Origin: Roseibium sediminicola
Lineage (GTDB): Bacteria > Pseudomonadota > Alphaproteobacteria > Rhizobiales > Stappiaceae
NCBI RefSeq assembly: GCF_023156505.1
Contig: NZ_JALNMJ010000007.1
Span: 186,001 to 250,000, forward strand
Length of the DNA stretch: 64,000 nt
Reading direction: 5' to 3'
The notes beneath the pieces were generated by a model. It saw nothing but the letters and a program-made list of their open reading frames with translations. It was not told the DNA's origin and made no database searches. The position numbers and the translations under genes are program-made. This document shows positions 44,744-53,401 of the stretch, one piece after another. Position 1 is the first letter of the stretch; each line of letters opens with the position of its first letter.

Positions 44744-45681
44744 GCAGTTATTCCATCACCGAACCGTCCTCCCGCCAGAAATGGGTCGCCGGCTCCCTGG
44801 TCATCTTCTACGCGGTCATCACCCTGCTGCCGCTGGTCTGGATCCTGACCACGGGCTTCAAGTCGCCGGTCGACGCGATTGCCTATCCGCCCAAGGTCAT
44901 GTTCGAGCCCTCGCTCGAAGGCTACGTGAACCTCTTCACGACCCGGACACGGGTGTCCCAGGAGCAACTGGAGGCGTTGCCGCCGCCGGCGACCTGGTAC
45001 GAGGAAATCGTGCGCAACCGCGATATGGTCATTGCCGGCCCGTCGCGCTACGGCGAGCGCTTCCTGAACTCCGTGATCATCGGCTTCGGCTCGACCTTCC
45101 TGTCCGTGTTCCTCGGAACGCTCGCCGCCTATGCCTTTTCCAGGTTCAAGGTGCCGCTCAAGGACGATCTGCTGTTCTTCATCCTGTCGACCAGGATGAT
45201 GCCGCCGATCGCGGTCGCGATTCCGATCTTCCTGATGTTCCGCACGCTCGGCCTGTCGGACACCCATCTCGGCATGATCCTGCTCTATACGGCGGTGAAC
45301 ATCTCGCTGGCGGTGTGGCTTCTGAAGGGTTTCATCGACGAGATCCCGCGCGAATACGAGGAGGCGGCGCTGATCGACGGCTACACGCGCTTCCAGGCCT
45401 TCTACAAGGTGGTGCTGCCGCAGGCGGCCACCGGGATCGCCTCGACGGCCATCTTCTGCCTGATCTTCTCGTGGAACGAATATGCCTTCGCGGTCCTCCT
45501 GACCTCCGGCACGGCCCAGACCGCGCCGCCCTTCATCCCGACCATCATCGGCGTCGGCGGCCAGGATTGGCCGGCGGTGGCCGCGGGCGCGACCCTGTTC
45601 CTCGTGCCGGTCATGGTCTTCACCATTCTCCTGCGCAAGCATCTGCTGCGCGGCATCACCTTCGGAGCGGTTCGCAAATGA
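44740..45681 (+). CDS. ABC transporter permease (MalG type)
   Basis: 313 residues from ATG 44740, which overlaps the previous stop; GAAAGAGAG is the ribosome site. Spans include LVIFYAVITLLPLVWILTTGF; a roughly 40-residue periplasmic insert (TRTRVSQEQLEALPPPATWYEEIVRNRDMVI) before the second span is unusual for MalG proteins but typical of this polyol subgroup. EAA loop REYEEAALIDGYTRFQAFYKVVLPQAATGI; end LLRGITFGAVRK. Confidence 0.94.
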   Translation: MSSYSITEPSSRQKWVAGSLVIFYAVITLLPLVWILTTGFKSPVDAIAYPPKVMFEPSLEGYVNLFTTRTRVSQEQLEALPPPATWYEEIVRNRDMVIAGPSRYGERFLNSVIIGFGSTFLSVFLGTLAAYAFSRFKVPLKDDLLFFILSTRMMPPIAVAIPIFLMFRTLGLSDTHLGMILLYTAVNISLAVWLLKGFIDEIPREYEEAALIDGYTRFQAFYKVVLPQAATGIASTAIFCLIFSWNEYAFAVLLTSGTAQTAPPFIPTIIGVGGQDWPAVAAGATLFLVPVMVFTILLRKHLLRGITFGAVRK

Positions 45682-45869
45682 TGAGCGACTTCGTCCATGG
45701 CATTGTCCACTTCCGCCGCGGCGCCTGGGAAATGCTGGCGTCCATCCTGATCGCCGTCGGCGTGATCATGCTGATGCAGCCGCTGGTTCTGTGGGCCTAC
45801 ACCTATTCCTTCATTGTCACGCTGACCGGTACGGTGATGTTCATCGTCGTCAGCCACTTCCCGGAGTGA
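45678..45869 (+). CDS. Small two-span membrane protein in the ABC operon
   Basis: 63 residues, MMSDFVHGIVHFRRGAWEML then two hydrophobic segments (ASILIAVGVIMLMQPLVLWAY and FIVTLTGTVMFIVVSHF). ATG 45678 overlaps the permease stop (ATGA) and the next ATPase starts six bases after its stop, so it is translated within the operon. Position and size resemble the small accessory membrane protein of rhizobial glycerol-type ABC operons (GlpU/DUF2160-like), though I cannot show homology. It probably helps assemble or regulate the permease. Confidence 0.72.
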   Translation: MMSDFVHGIVHFRRGAWEMLASILIAVGVIMLMQPLVLWAYTYSFIVTLTGTVMFIVVSHFPE

Positions 45870-45874
45870 TCCAG

Positions 45875-46972
45875 ATGGCTGAGATCGTGATCAGAAACCT
45901 CAGGAAGGAATTCGGCGATTTCACCGCCGTGCAGTCTTCCTCCTTCAAGATCGAGGACGGCGAGTTCTTCATGCTGCTGGGCCCGTCCGGCTGCGGCAAG
46001 ACCACCACCTTGCGCATGATTGCCGGGCTGGAGCTGCCGACCGACGGCGAGATCTATATCGACGGCGAGGAGGTTGGCCGCCAGCCGGCGAGCAAGCGCG
46101 ACATCGCCTTCGTCTTCCAGATGTTCGCCCTCTACCCGCACATGAATGTGCGCAAGAACATCTCCTATCCGCTGGTCAGCCAGGGCATGCCCAAGCACCA
46201 GGTCCAGGAGAAGGTGGCCGAGGTCGCGCAGATCCTCGGCATCACCAAGATCCTCGACCGGCCGGTCGGCGGGCTCTCCGGCGGCGACCGCCAGCGTGTC
46301 GCCCTCGGCCGGGCCATCGTGCGCGATCCCAAGGCCTTCATGATGGACGAGCCGCTCGGCGCGCTCGATGCGGAATTCCGCGAGCACATGGCCGAGGAAC
46401 TGCGGGCGCTGCATGACCGCATGGGCGCGACCACGGTCTATGTCACCCATGACCAGCTCGAAGCCATGCAGATGGGCGACAAGATCGTCGTCATGAACCA
46501 TGGCGTGATCGAGCAGTTCGGCACGCCGCAGGATATCTACGACAAGCCGGCGACCATGTTCGTTGCCGATTTCATCGGTTCGCCGTCGATGAACTTCCTG
46601 CGCTTCCACGGCCAGGTGCTTGCCGGCTCGACAAGCGTCTCCATCCATCATGACGAGATTTCGGTGCCGCGCCTGCAGGAACCCTTCGAGGGCGACATGG
46701 TGTTCGGCATTCGTCCGGAACATATCGCGCTGACCGACACGGGCACCTATCGCGGCGAGGTTCTGGCCGCCGAATATCTCGGCACGACGCAGATCGTCAC
46801 GCTGAAGACCGCCAATGGCGAGCTGAAAGCGCGGATCCCCTCCGGCCAGCCGGTGCGTGTCGGCGAATATGTCGGCCTGGACTTCAACGGCGCCACCGTC
46901 ACCCTGTTCGACAACCAGTCGGGCCGGGCATTGAAGTCGGAACTGAACGAGGGAGTGCTCGCCCATGTCTGA
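45875..46972 (+). CDS. ABC transporter ATP-binding protein 1 (MalK type)
   Basis: 365 residues. Walker A GPSGCGKTT, Q-loop FQMFALYPHM, signature LSGGDRQRVALGRAIV, Walker B FMMDEPLGALD, switch YVTHDQLEAMQMGDK, then MalK-like regulatory domain (FIGSPSMNFLRF, FGIRPEHIAL). Signature has GGDRQ rather than GGQRQ. Overlaps the second ATPase gene by eight bases. Having two different ATPases suggests an asymmetric ABC motor. Confidence 0.94.
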   Translation: MAEIVIRNLRKEFGDFTAVQSSSFKIEDGEFFMLLGPSGCGKTTTLRMIAGLELPTDGEIYIDGEEVGRQPASKRDIAFVFQMFALYPHMNVRKNISYPLVSQGMPKHQVQEKVAEVAQILGITKILDRPVGGLSGGDRQRVALGRAIVRDPKAFMMDEPLGALDAEFREHMAEELRALHDRMGATTVYVTHDQLEAMQMGDKIVVMNHGVIEQFGTPQDIYDKPATMFVADFIGSPSMNFLRFHGQVLAGSTSVSIHHDEISVPRLQEPFEGDMVFGIRPEHIALTDTGTYRGEVLAAEYLGTTQIVTLKTANGELKARIPSGQPVRVGEYVGLDFNGATVTLFDNQSGRALKSELNEGVLAHV

Positions 46973-47960
46973 GGTCAAGCTCGGCGGTCTCTCCAAGACC
47001 TTCGATGACACGGTGGCGGTCGACGACGTCACCATGACCATTCCGAACGGCGCCTTTGTTACGTTGCTCGGCCCCACCGGCGCCGGCAAGACGACAATCC
47101 TGCGGCTCATCGCGGGACTGGAGCGGCCGGACCAGGGTGATGTGACCATCGGCGGGCGTTCGGTCGTCAACGACACGCCGGCGCAGCGCAATGTTGCCAT
47201 GGTATTCCAGCAATATTCGCTCTATCCGCACCTGACCGTGCGCGACAACCTGGCGTTCCCGCTGCGCTCGCCGCTTCTGAAAACGCCGGAAGAGGAGATC
47301 GACCGCAAGGTGCTGGAGGTCGCGGAAGTGTTGCGCATCTCGCACAAGCTGGGCAACAAGGCGACCAACCTCTCCGGCGGCGAGATGCAGCGTGTGTCCA
47401 TCGGCCGGGCGCTGCTGCGCGACCCGTCCATCTACCTGATGGACGAGCCGCTGTCCTCGCTCGATGCCAAGCTCCGCTCCGATCTCCGCATCGAACTGAA
47501 ACGGATCCAGGAGAATCTGGGAGCGACGCTGCTTTACGTGACCCACGACCAGATCGAGGCGATGACCATGGCAACCCATGTGGGCGTGCTCGACAATGGC
47601 CGGCTGGTGCAGTTCGGCACGCCGCGGGAGATCTACGAGAACCCGGTCAACCTCTATGTTGCAGGCCGGCTCGGCCAGCCGCGCATCAACGTCTTGCCGG
47701 CGGACCTGTTCGCCGGTGCCCCGACGGGAGCCAAATCGATCGGGCTCCGGCCGGAACATATCGCACAAGGGGAGGGCAAGGCCTCCCGCGTCAAGCGGGT
47801 GGAGCATCTGGGCGACCAGACCCGCCTGCACCTGTCGCTGGACGGGCATGACATCGTCACCCTGTCCGAGCACCACACGACCATCGAACCCGGCGACACC
47901 GTCGCCATCCAGCCGCGCAATCCGCTGTTCTTCGATGCCAGCGGCGCCCGAATTGCCTGA
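46965..47960 (+). CDS. ABC transporter ATP-binding protein 2 (MalK type)
   Basis: 331 residues. Walker A GPTGAGKTT, Q-loop FQQYSLYPHL, signature LSGGEMQRVSIGRALL (GGEMQ variant), Walker B YLMDEPLSSLD, switch YVTHDQIEAMTMATHVGV, and a C-terminal MalK-like domain with GLRPEHIAQG. Twelve bases before the kinase gene. Presence of both ATPases in one operon parallels GlpS/GlpT of glycerol uptake. Confidence 0.94.
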   Translation: MSEVKLGGLSKTFDDTVAVDDVTMTIPNGAFVTLLGPTGAGKTTILRLIAGLERPDQGDVTIGGRSVVNDTPAQRNVAMVFQQYSLYPHLTVRDNLAFPLRSPLLKTPEEEIDRKVLEVAEVLRISHKLGNKATNLSGGEMQRVSIGRALLRDPSIYLMDEPLSSLDAKLRSDLRIELKRIQENLGATLLYVTHDQIEAMTMATHVGVLDNGRLVQFGTPREIYENPVNLYVAGRLGQPRINVLPADLFAGAPTGAKSIGLRPEHIAQGEGKASRVKRVEHLGDQTRLHLSLDGHDIVTLSEHHTTIEPGDTVAIQPRNPLFFDASGARIA

Positions 47961-47971
47961 GGAGACGAGAC

Positions 47972-49618
47972 ATGAAGCAGTTCATCAACACCAGGGAAAC
48001 ACTCGTCACCGAAGCGATCGACGGCATGCTCCGGACCGCCGGCGGGCGGTTGGCCCGGCTTGACGGCTACCCGCATATCAAGGTCGTGGTGAGGACCGAC
48101 TGGGACAAGTCCAAGGTCGCGCTGGTCTCCGGCGGCGGTTCCGGCCACGAGCCGAGCCATGCCGGCTTCGTCGGCCAGGGCATGCTGACGGCGGCCGTCT
48201 GCGGCGAGGTCTTTGCCTCACCCTCCGTCGATGCGGTGCTGGCCGGTATCCTGGCGGTCACCGGCAAGGCGGGCTGTCTGCTGATCGTCAAGAACTATAC
48301 CGGCGACCGGCTCAATTTCGGACTGGCGGCGGAACGGGCGCGGGCCTTTGGGTTGAAGGTGAGCATGGTGATCGTCGATGATGACGTTGCCCTGCCGGAC
48401 CTGCCGCAGGCGCGCGGGGTTGCCGGTACGCTGTTCGTGCACAAGATCGCCGGCGCGCTGGCCGATCAGGGGGCGGATCTCGACACGATCACGGCGGCTG
48501 CGCAAAAGGCCATCGGCGGCGCGATCTCCATCGGCATGTCGCTCGACACCTGCACCATCCCCGGATCGCCGAAAGAAGACCGGATCGCCAGAGGCAAGGC
48601 GGAGCTCGGGCTCGGCATTCACGGCGAAGCCGGCATCGAGCAGGTCGAATATTCCAATGCAAAGACAGCGATGGCCATGGTGGTCGACCGGCTGGCGCCG
48701 AACCTGAAACCCGGACCGCATGTGGCGATCCTCAACAATCTCGGCAGCACGACACCGCTGGAGATGAATGTGCTGCTTGAGGAATTGACCGCGTCGCGCA
48801 TCGGCAGCCAGATCCGCTGGGTGATCGGCCCGGCCGCGATGATGACCTCGCTCGACATGCACGGCTTTTCCGTGTCGCTGCTGCCGGTGGACAAGGCGGA
48901 AGAGGCCTTGCTGCAGGCACCTGTCGGTCCCTGGGCCTGGCCGGGCTGCCTGTCGCTCGGTCCGGTGTCCGTGCGGCCGTTGCCGGATGGGCTCAGCCCG
49001 ATCCAGCCGTTGCCGTCGAAAAATCCGGAGACTCGGGCCTTCATCGAACGCTGCTGCAACATTCTGATCGCGGCGGAAGACGACCTCAACGCGCTGGATC
49101 TGAAATCCGGCGACGGCGACACCGGCAGCACGCTGGCGACCGCCGCCCGGGCACTGATCCAGGCGCTGGACCGGCTGCCGCTGGCAGACCTGACCCAGCT
49201 CTACCGTGCCATTGGCCTGGAACTCAGCCAGACCATGGGCGGGTCGTCCGGGGTGCTGCTGGCGATCTTCTTCGCGGCGGCGGGCGATGCCTCGTCAAGC
49301 GGCCGCGGCGCCATCGGCGCGCTCCATGCCGGGCTCGACCGGGTGATGCAGGTCGGCGGCGCCAAGCCGGGCGACCGCACCATGATCGACGCCCTGATGC
49401 CGGCTCTGAACGCGCTCGAAAACGGCATCGAGGCCGCCGCCGCCGAGGCCCGTCAGGGCGCGGATGCGACTGCCCGGATCACCCGTGCCCGCGCGGGCCG
49501 GGCGTCCTATGTCTCGGAATCGAGCCTTTCCGGTCACAACGATCCGGGCGCGGAAGCCGTTGCCCGCCTGTTCGAGCAACTGACAGAAACGCCGGCCCTT
49601 TCCTCCCAATCCGCGTAA
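47972..49618 (+). CDS. dhaK: Dihydroxyacetone-type kinase, fused DhaK-DhaL
   Basis: 548-residue ATP-dependent ketose kinase. DhaK domain with VSGGGSGHEPSHAGFVGQG (substrate loop), SPKEDRIARGKAELGLGIHGEAGIEQ in which H217 should form the hemiaminal with the substrate, and a DhaL domain with SGDGDTGSTLATAA and LSQTMGGSSGVLLAIFFAAAG for ATP/Mg binding. Last gene of the operon, ATG after GAGGAGACGAGAC. Usual activity is dihydroxyacetone phosphorylation (EC 2.7.1.29); related kinases act on erythrulose or other C4 ketoses, so substrate is open. Confidence 0.93.
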   Translation: MKQFINTRETLVTEAIDGMLRTAGGRLARLDGYPHIKVVVRTDWDKSKVALVSGGGSGHEPSHAGFVGQGMLTAAVCGEVFASPSVDAVLAGILAVTGKAGCLLIVKNYTGDRLNFGLAAERARAFGLKVSMVIVDDDVALPDLPQARGVAGTLFVHKIAGALADQGADLDTITAAAQKAIGGAISIGMSLDTCTIPGSPKEDRIARGKAELGLGIHGEAGIEQVEYSNAKTAMAMVVDRLAPNLKPGPHVAILNNLGSTTPLEMNVLLEELTASRIGSQIRWVIGPAAMMTSLDMHGFSVSLLPVDKAEEALLQAPVGPWAWPGCLSLGPVSVRPLPDGLSPIQPLPSKNPETRAFIERCCNILIAAEDDLNALDLKSGDGDTGSTLATAARALIQALDRLPLADLTQLYRAIGLELSQTMGGSSGVLLAIFFAAAGDASSSGRGAIGALHAGLDRVMQVGGAKPGDRTMIDALMPALNALENGIEAAAAEARQGADATARITRARAGRASYVSESSLSGHNDPGAEAVARLFEQLTETPALSSQSA

Positions 49619-49631
49619 GGCCGGACACCTC

Positions 49632-49665
49632 CCGGCAGGCCAGATCGCGTGGCCTGCCGGTTTTT
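49632..49665 (+). terminator. Rho-independent terminator of the ABC/kinase operon
   Basis: Perfect 10-base stem CCGGCAGGCC/GGCCTGCCGG with a 9-base loop followed by TTTTT, 14 bases after the kinase stop. Confidence 0.93.
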
Positions 49666-49685
49666 ACCTTCCTCTCGAAAACCGC

Positions 49686-50214
49686 TTGCGACGCAGCCGT
49701 TGCGTCGGGCGAGACGTGTCTGATGGCAATGTGCTCAGATACGTCAACGCCATTTCTTTCCGTTTTTGGAAAGTAAACAACCTGATTTCTCATTTTACTT
49801 CCTGTTTCGGTTCATTCAGTGTCCAGCCTGTCAGGAGCGTGCAAATGCATTCCCAGGTATCGTTGCCTGTGACGCCTTGCAGGAGGATGGCTCGTTGAAC
49901 AATCTCGGCATGGGAAATGCCTTTTGCAGGGACAGTTCGGATCGCAAGAAACGGATGGTCCCTTCAGGTCAGAGCCTTGATGCATTTGAAGACGAAAAGG
50001 ATTTCGAGGCGACGGCGCAGTGCCGGTTTGATCGCCTGTCCGCTGCCGAAAGCCTTGCCTCAAGATCCGTTTCATCACAAGATCGCCAAAAATCGCGGGA
50101 TTTTGTGATGTGTTTGCGGTTGGGCAAAATGAAATACTTTTCCTGCGGACTTGGGCATGCAAAGTTGAACGCGTCAGCTTGCCGGATTGGCCGGCAAATA
50201 GAGCTTGAAAAAGA
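49686..50214. other. Intergenic stretch, somewhat AT-rich
   Basis: No convincing gene. Overlapping open frames on both strands lack ribosome sites and recognisable products. A short hairpin CTTTCC/GGAAAG (49756-49773, T-rich loop) is visible. The segment probably carries the promoter of the following TRAP operon at its right end. Confidence 0.5.
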
Positions 50215-50235
50215 TTATAAGGTATAACTATTATA
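50215..50235. promoter_or_regulatory. Triple half-site dyad, candidate MarR operator
   Basis: TTATA-AGG-TATAA-CTA-TTATA: three alternating inverted half-sites with 8-base periodicity, 66 bases before the TRAP binding-protein gene. A MarR-family regulator gene lies in this operon. Could overlap the promoter. Confidence 0.5.
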
Positions 50236-50301
50236 TTTCATCACCTGACCGGATGGAGGAGTTCGGCCGGGTTTTGGAGTTGATCGAACAGGGAGGAAAC
50301 C

Positions 50302-51342
50302 ATGATCAACTTGAACAGGAAGATTGCCAGGCTCGCCGCTGCGGCCGCCGTTTCGGCGATTGCACTGGCCGGTACGGCCTCGTCCAGCTTCGCGCAGGAA
50401 GTCACCTTGCGCATGCACCAGTTCCTGCCGGCCCAGGCCAATGTCCCGAAAAACATCCTGGATCCGTGGGCGGACAAGATCGAAGCCGAGTCCGGTGGGC
50501 GCATCAAGATTGAGCGCTACCCGTCCATGCAGCTTGGCGGCAAACCGCCTGAGCTGATCGAACAGGTGGTCGACGGCGTCGTGGATATCGTCTGGACCGT
50601 CGCCGGCTACACGCCGGGCCGTTTCCCGCGCGCCGAAGTCTTCGAGCTGCCTTTCACCATGAGCGACGCGGAAACCATGTCGCGTGCGTACTGGAAGCTG
50701 GCCGAAGAAGAAATGATGGATCAGGACTTCGCCAGCTTCAAACCGCTCGCCCTGTGGGTTCACGGCCCCGGCGTGATCCACTCCAGCAAGCCGATCACCA
50801 CCCTGGACGATCTCAACGGTGTCAAGCTGCGTGCTCCGACCCGCGTGACCAACAAGCTGTTCTCCAATCTCGGAGCAACTCCGATCGGCATGCCGGTTCC
50901 GGCCATTCCGGAAGCCCTGTCCAAGGGCGTGGTCGATGCCACCATCATCCCCTGGGAAGTGGTTGGTGCGCTCAAGGTGAACGAACTGGTCAAGAACCAC
51001 ACCGAGTTTCCGGGCGACGCGCTCTACACGACTTCCTTCATTTTTGCGATGAACAAGGACAAGTATGACAGCCTGCCCGATGACCTGAAGGCCGTGATCG
51101 ATGCGAATTCCGGTGAGGAGTTCTCCGCGTTCGCCGGCAAGCAGATGCAGTCCGACGATGCCGGTCCGCGGGCCAAGGCCGTCGAGATGGGCAACAACAT
51201 CATCACGCTGACGCCGGAGCAGGTGGAAGAGTGGAAGGCGGGTGCGCAAGGCACCATCGATGAGTGGTATGCCGAAATGGATGCCAAGGGCATCGACGGC
51301 AAGGCTCTGCAGGCGCGTGCCGCAGAGCTGATGGCCAACTGA
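50302..51342 (+). CDS. dctP: TRAP transporter solute-binding protein DctP
   Basis: 346-residue periplasmic binding protein: signal KIARLAAAAAVSAIALAGTASSSFAQ, then VTLRMHQFLPAQANVPKNILDPWADKIEAESGGRIKIERYPSMQLGGKP, IVWTVAGYTPGRFPRAEVFELPF and GVKLRAPTRVTNKLFSNLGATPIGMPVPAIPEALSKGVVD, where the arginine in LRAPTR is the carboxylate-binding residue of the family. First gene of the aromatic-acid locus, strong GGGAGGAAACC site. Likely binds a phenylpropanoid acid given the enzymes behind it. Confidence 0.95.
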   Translation: MINLNRKIARLAAAAAVSAIALAGTASSSFAQEVTLRMHQFLPAQANVPKNILDPWADKIEAESGGRIKIERYPSMQLGGKPPELIEQVVDGVVDIVWTVAGYTPGRFPRAEVFELPFTMSDAETMSRAYWKLAEEEMMDQDFASFKPLALWVHGPGVIHSSKPITTLDDLNGVKLRAPTRVTNKLFSNLGATPIGMPVPAIPEALSKGVVDATIIPWEVVGALKVNELVKNHTEFPGDALYTTSFIFAMNKDKYDSLPDDLKAVIDANSGEEFSAFAGKQMQSDDAGPRAKAVEMGNNIITLTPEQVEEWKAGAQGTIDEWYAEMDAKGIDGKALQARAAELMAN

Positions 51343-51358
51343 TCCATCCGATAGACCA

Positions 51359-51390
51359 GCTTCTCCCGGGATATGATTTCCGGGGGAAGC
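51359..51390 (+). terminator. Intercistronic hairpin between dctP and dctQ
   Basis: GCTTCTCCCGG pairs with CCGGGGGAAGC (one T-G pair) across a 10-base loop, 17 bases after the dctP stop. The in-frame ATG at 51373 falls inside the loop, one reason to start dctQ at 51412. Confidence 0.6.
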
Positions 51391-51411
51391 GCTCCGACTG
51401 GACCTAAGACA

Positions 51412-51999
51412 ATGCTGCTCACTCTGGTGGAGCGTCTTGCGCGCTTCATGGCAATCCTTGGCGGGCTGGTGCTCACAGCGCTGATTGCGCTGACCTGCAT
51501 CAGCGTGCTCGGCCGCGGCCTCAATACCCTGGGCCACTCCGACCTGATGAAATCGCTCTCCGAAAGCATCGGCAACGCTCTGATCGCGACCGGTGTCGGC
51601 CCGGTCTCCGGTGACTTTGAACTGGTCGAGGCCGGCATAAGCTTCACGGTGTTCGCCTTCCTGCCGATCTGCCAGCTGCGCCGCGGCCATGCGACGGTCG
51701 ATATCTTCGCGACCGGGTTTCCGCGCTGGTTGAACCGCTTCCTTGAAACCTTCTGGGAAGTGCTGCTGAGCGCTTTGATCCTGCTGATCACCTGGCGGCT
51801 GTTCGTCGGCATGGAAGACAAGATGCGCTACAACGAAACCACTTTCCTGCTGCAATTCCCGATCTGGTGGGCCTTTGCGCTCAGCTTCGGCGCGGCGCTG
51901 ATCGCCTCTGTCGTTGCAGTCTATTGCGCAGCTGCCCGGGTTCTCGAACTCATCACGGGCAAACGCTACACGCCGGAACCCGAGGGGGGCGTCCATTGA
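51412..51999 (+). CDS. dctQ: TRAP transporter small membrane subunit DctQ
   Basis: 195 residues with four spans: FMAILGGLVLTALIALTCISVLG, ISFTVFAFLPICQLRRGHATVDIF (typical DctQ RGHI/V-type motif after span 2), FWEVLLSALILLITWRLF and IWWAFALSFGAALIASVVAVY. Start taken at ATG 51412; an upstream ATG at 51373 would add 13 residues but lies in a hairpin. Its stop overlaps the TTG start of dctM. Confidence 0.88.
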   Translation: MLLTLVERLARFMAILGGLVLTALIALTCISVLGRGLNTLGHSDLMKSLSESIGNALIATGVGPVSGDFELVEAGISFTVFAFLPICQLRRGHATVDIFATGFPRWLNRFLETFWEVLLSALILLITWRLFVGMEDKMRYNETTFLLQFPIWWAFALSFGAALIASVVAVYCAAARVLELITGKRYTPEPEGGVH

Positions 52000-53312
52000 G
52001 CCTGCTTGAACTCGGATATTATTCCTTTCCCGTTCTGCTGATCCTGATCTTCCTGCGTGCGCCGATTGGGCTTGCCATGATGATCTGCGGTATCGGCGGC
52101 CTGTGGCTGGCCACCGGTAGCCCAAACATCTTTCTCTCCAAGCTGAAGAGCGAGACCTACTCGACCTTCTCGAGCTATTCGCTGACCATCATTCCGATGT
52201 TCTTGCTGATGGGCCAGTTCGCGACCCATTCGGGCATGTCTTCCTCCCTGTTCAAGGCGGCCGAAAGCTGGCTCGGCCACCGCAAGGGCGGTGTCGCCAT
52301 GGCCGCTGTCGGCGCCTGTGCCGGGTTCGGCGCGATCTGCGGCTCATCGTTGGCGACCGCCGCCACCATGAGCCGGGTCGCTCTGCCGGAACTGCGCCGC
52401 TACGGCTATTCCGGCGGCTTCTCGACCGCAACGCTGGCGGCCGGCGGCACGCTCGGCATTCTCATTCCGCCGTCCGTGATCCTGGTGATCTACGCCATCC
52501 TGACGGAACAGAACATCGCCAAGCTGTTCCTGGCCGCCTTCATCCCGGGCATCCTGGCGGCGATCGGCTACATGATCACCATCTCGATCTATGTCCGGCT
52601 CAACCCGGCGGCGGCCGGCACGCGCGAGGCGGTGCCCTACGCGGAGCGGATGCGGGCGCTGGTCGATGTCTGGCCGGTGCTGCTGGTGTTCGGCCTGGTG
52701 GTCGGCGGCATCTATCTCGGCTGGTTCACCCCGACCGAGGGCGCTGCGGTCGGCGCGGCCGGCACGGGTATCGTGGCGCTGGTCTCCGGCAACCTCACCT
52801 GGAAGATGTTCCTCGACAGCATGATCCAGACGGCAATGAGCACGGCGATGATCTTCTTCATCATCCTGGGCGCAGGCTTCTACAACAGCTTCCTGGCTCT
52901 CAGCCAGTTGCCGCAGGAGCTCTCGGGCTGGGTTGTCAGCCAGGGCTTCAGCCCGTGGACGGTGCTCACCCTGATCCTGCTGTTTTATCTGGCCTTCGGT
53001 TGCCTGATGGACAGCCTGTCGATGATCCTGCTGACCATCCCGATCTTCTTCCCGGTGATCAGTGTGCTGGAATTCGGCATGAGCCCGGAACATGTCGCGA
53101 TCTGGTTCGGCATCATCGTGCTGATCGTGGTCGAGGTCGGGCTGATCACACCGCCTGTGGGCATGAACCTCTTCATCATCAATGCGATGGACCGGTCGAC
53201 GCCGATGAAGGAGACCTACAAGGCGGTGCTCTGGTTCGTCACCTCGGACATCGTCCGGGTCATTCTTCTGGTGCTGTTCCCCTCCATCACCCTGTTCCTT
53301 CTGGGCGGCTAG
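51996..53312 (+). CDS. dctM: TRAP transporter large membrane subunit DctM
   Basis: 438-residue, 12-span secondary transporter subunit carrying substrate with sodium. Signatures FGAICGSSLATAATMSRVALPELRRYGYSGGFSTATLAAGGTLGILIPPSVILVIYAILTE and DSLSMILLTIPIFFPVI, VEVGLITPPVGMNLFIINA. Start is TTG 51996, overlapping the dctQ stop (TTGA) and preceded by GAGGGGGGCGTCCA; the longer reading frame lies within dctQ. Confidence 0.94.
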   Translation: MSLLELGYYSFPVLLILIFLRAPIGLAMMICGIGGLWLATGSPNIFLSKLKSETYSTFSSYSLTIIPMFLLMGQFATHSGMSSSLFKAAESWLGHRKGGVAMAAVGACAGFGAICGSSLATAATMSRVALPELRRYGYSGGFSTATLAAGGTLGILIPPSVILVIYAILTEQNIAKLFLAAFIPGILAAIGYMITISIYVRLNPAAAGTREAVPYAERMRALVDVWPVLLVFGLVVGGIYLGWFTPTEGAAVGAAGTGIVALVSGNLTWKMFLDSMIQTAMSTAMIFFIILGAGFYNSFLALSQLPQELSGWVVSQGFSPWTVLTLILLFYLAFGCLMDSLSMILLTIPIFFPVISVLEFGMSPEHVAIWFGIIVLIVVEVGLITPPVGMNLFIINAMDRSTPMKETYKAVLWFVTSDIVRVILLVLFPSITLFLLGG

Positions 53313-53401
53313 GCCGCCCGGAGGAATGGCGAGGGTTTCGGTGTATCAAAATAGATATGGATCATAACAATGATAGGTCAGACTGAATTGGAGGCGAAGC
53401 G

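Noticed and set aside
49766-50227. 153-codon rightward open frame before the TRAP operon
   Set aside because: No ribosome site, composition like random translation, overlaps a comparable frame on the other strand and runs into the candidate operator.
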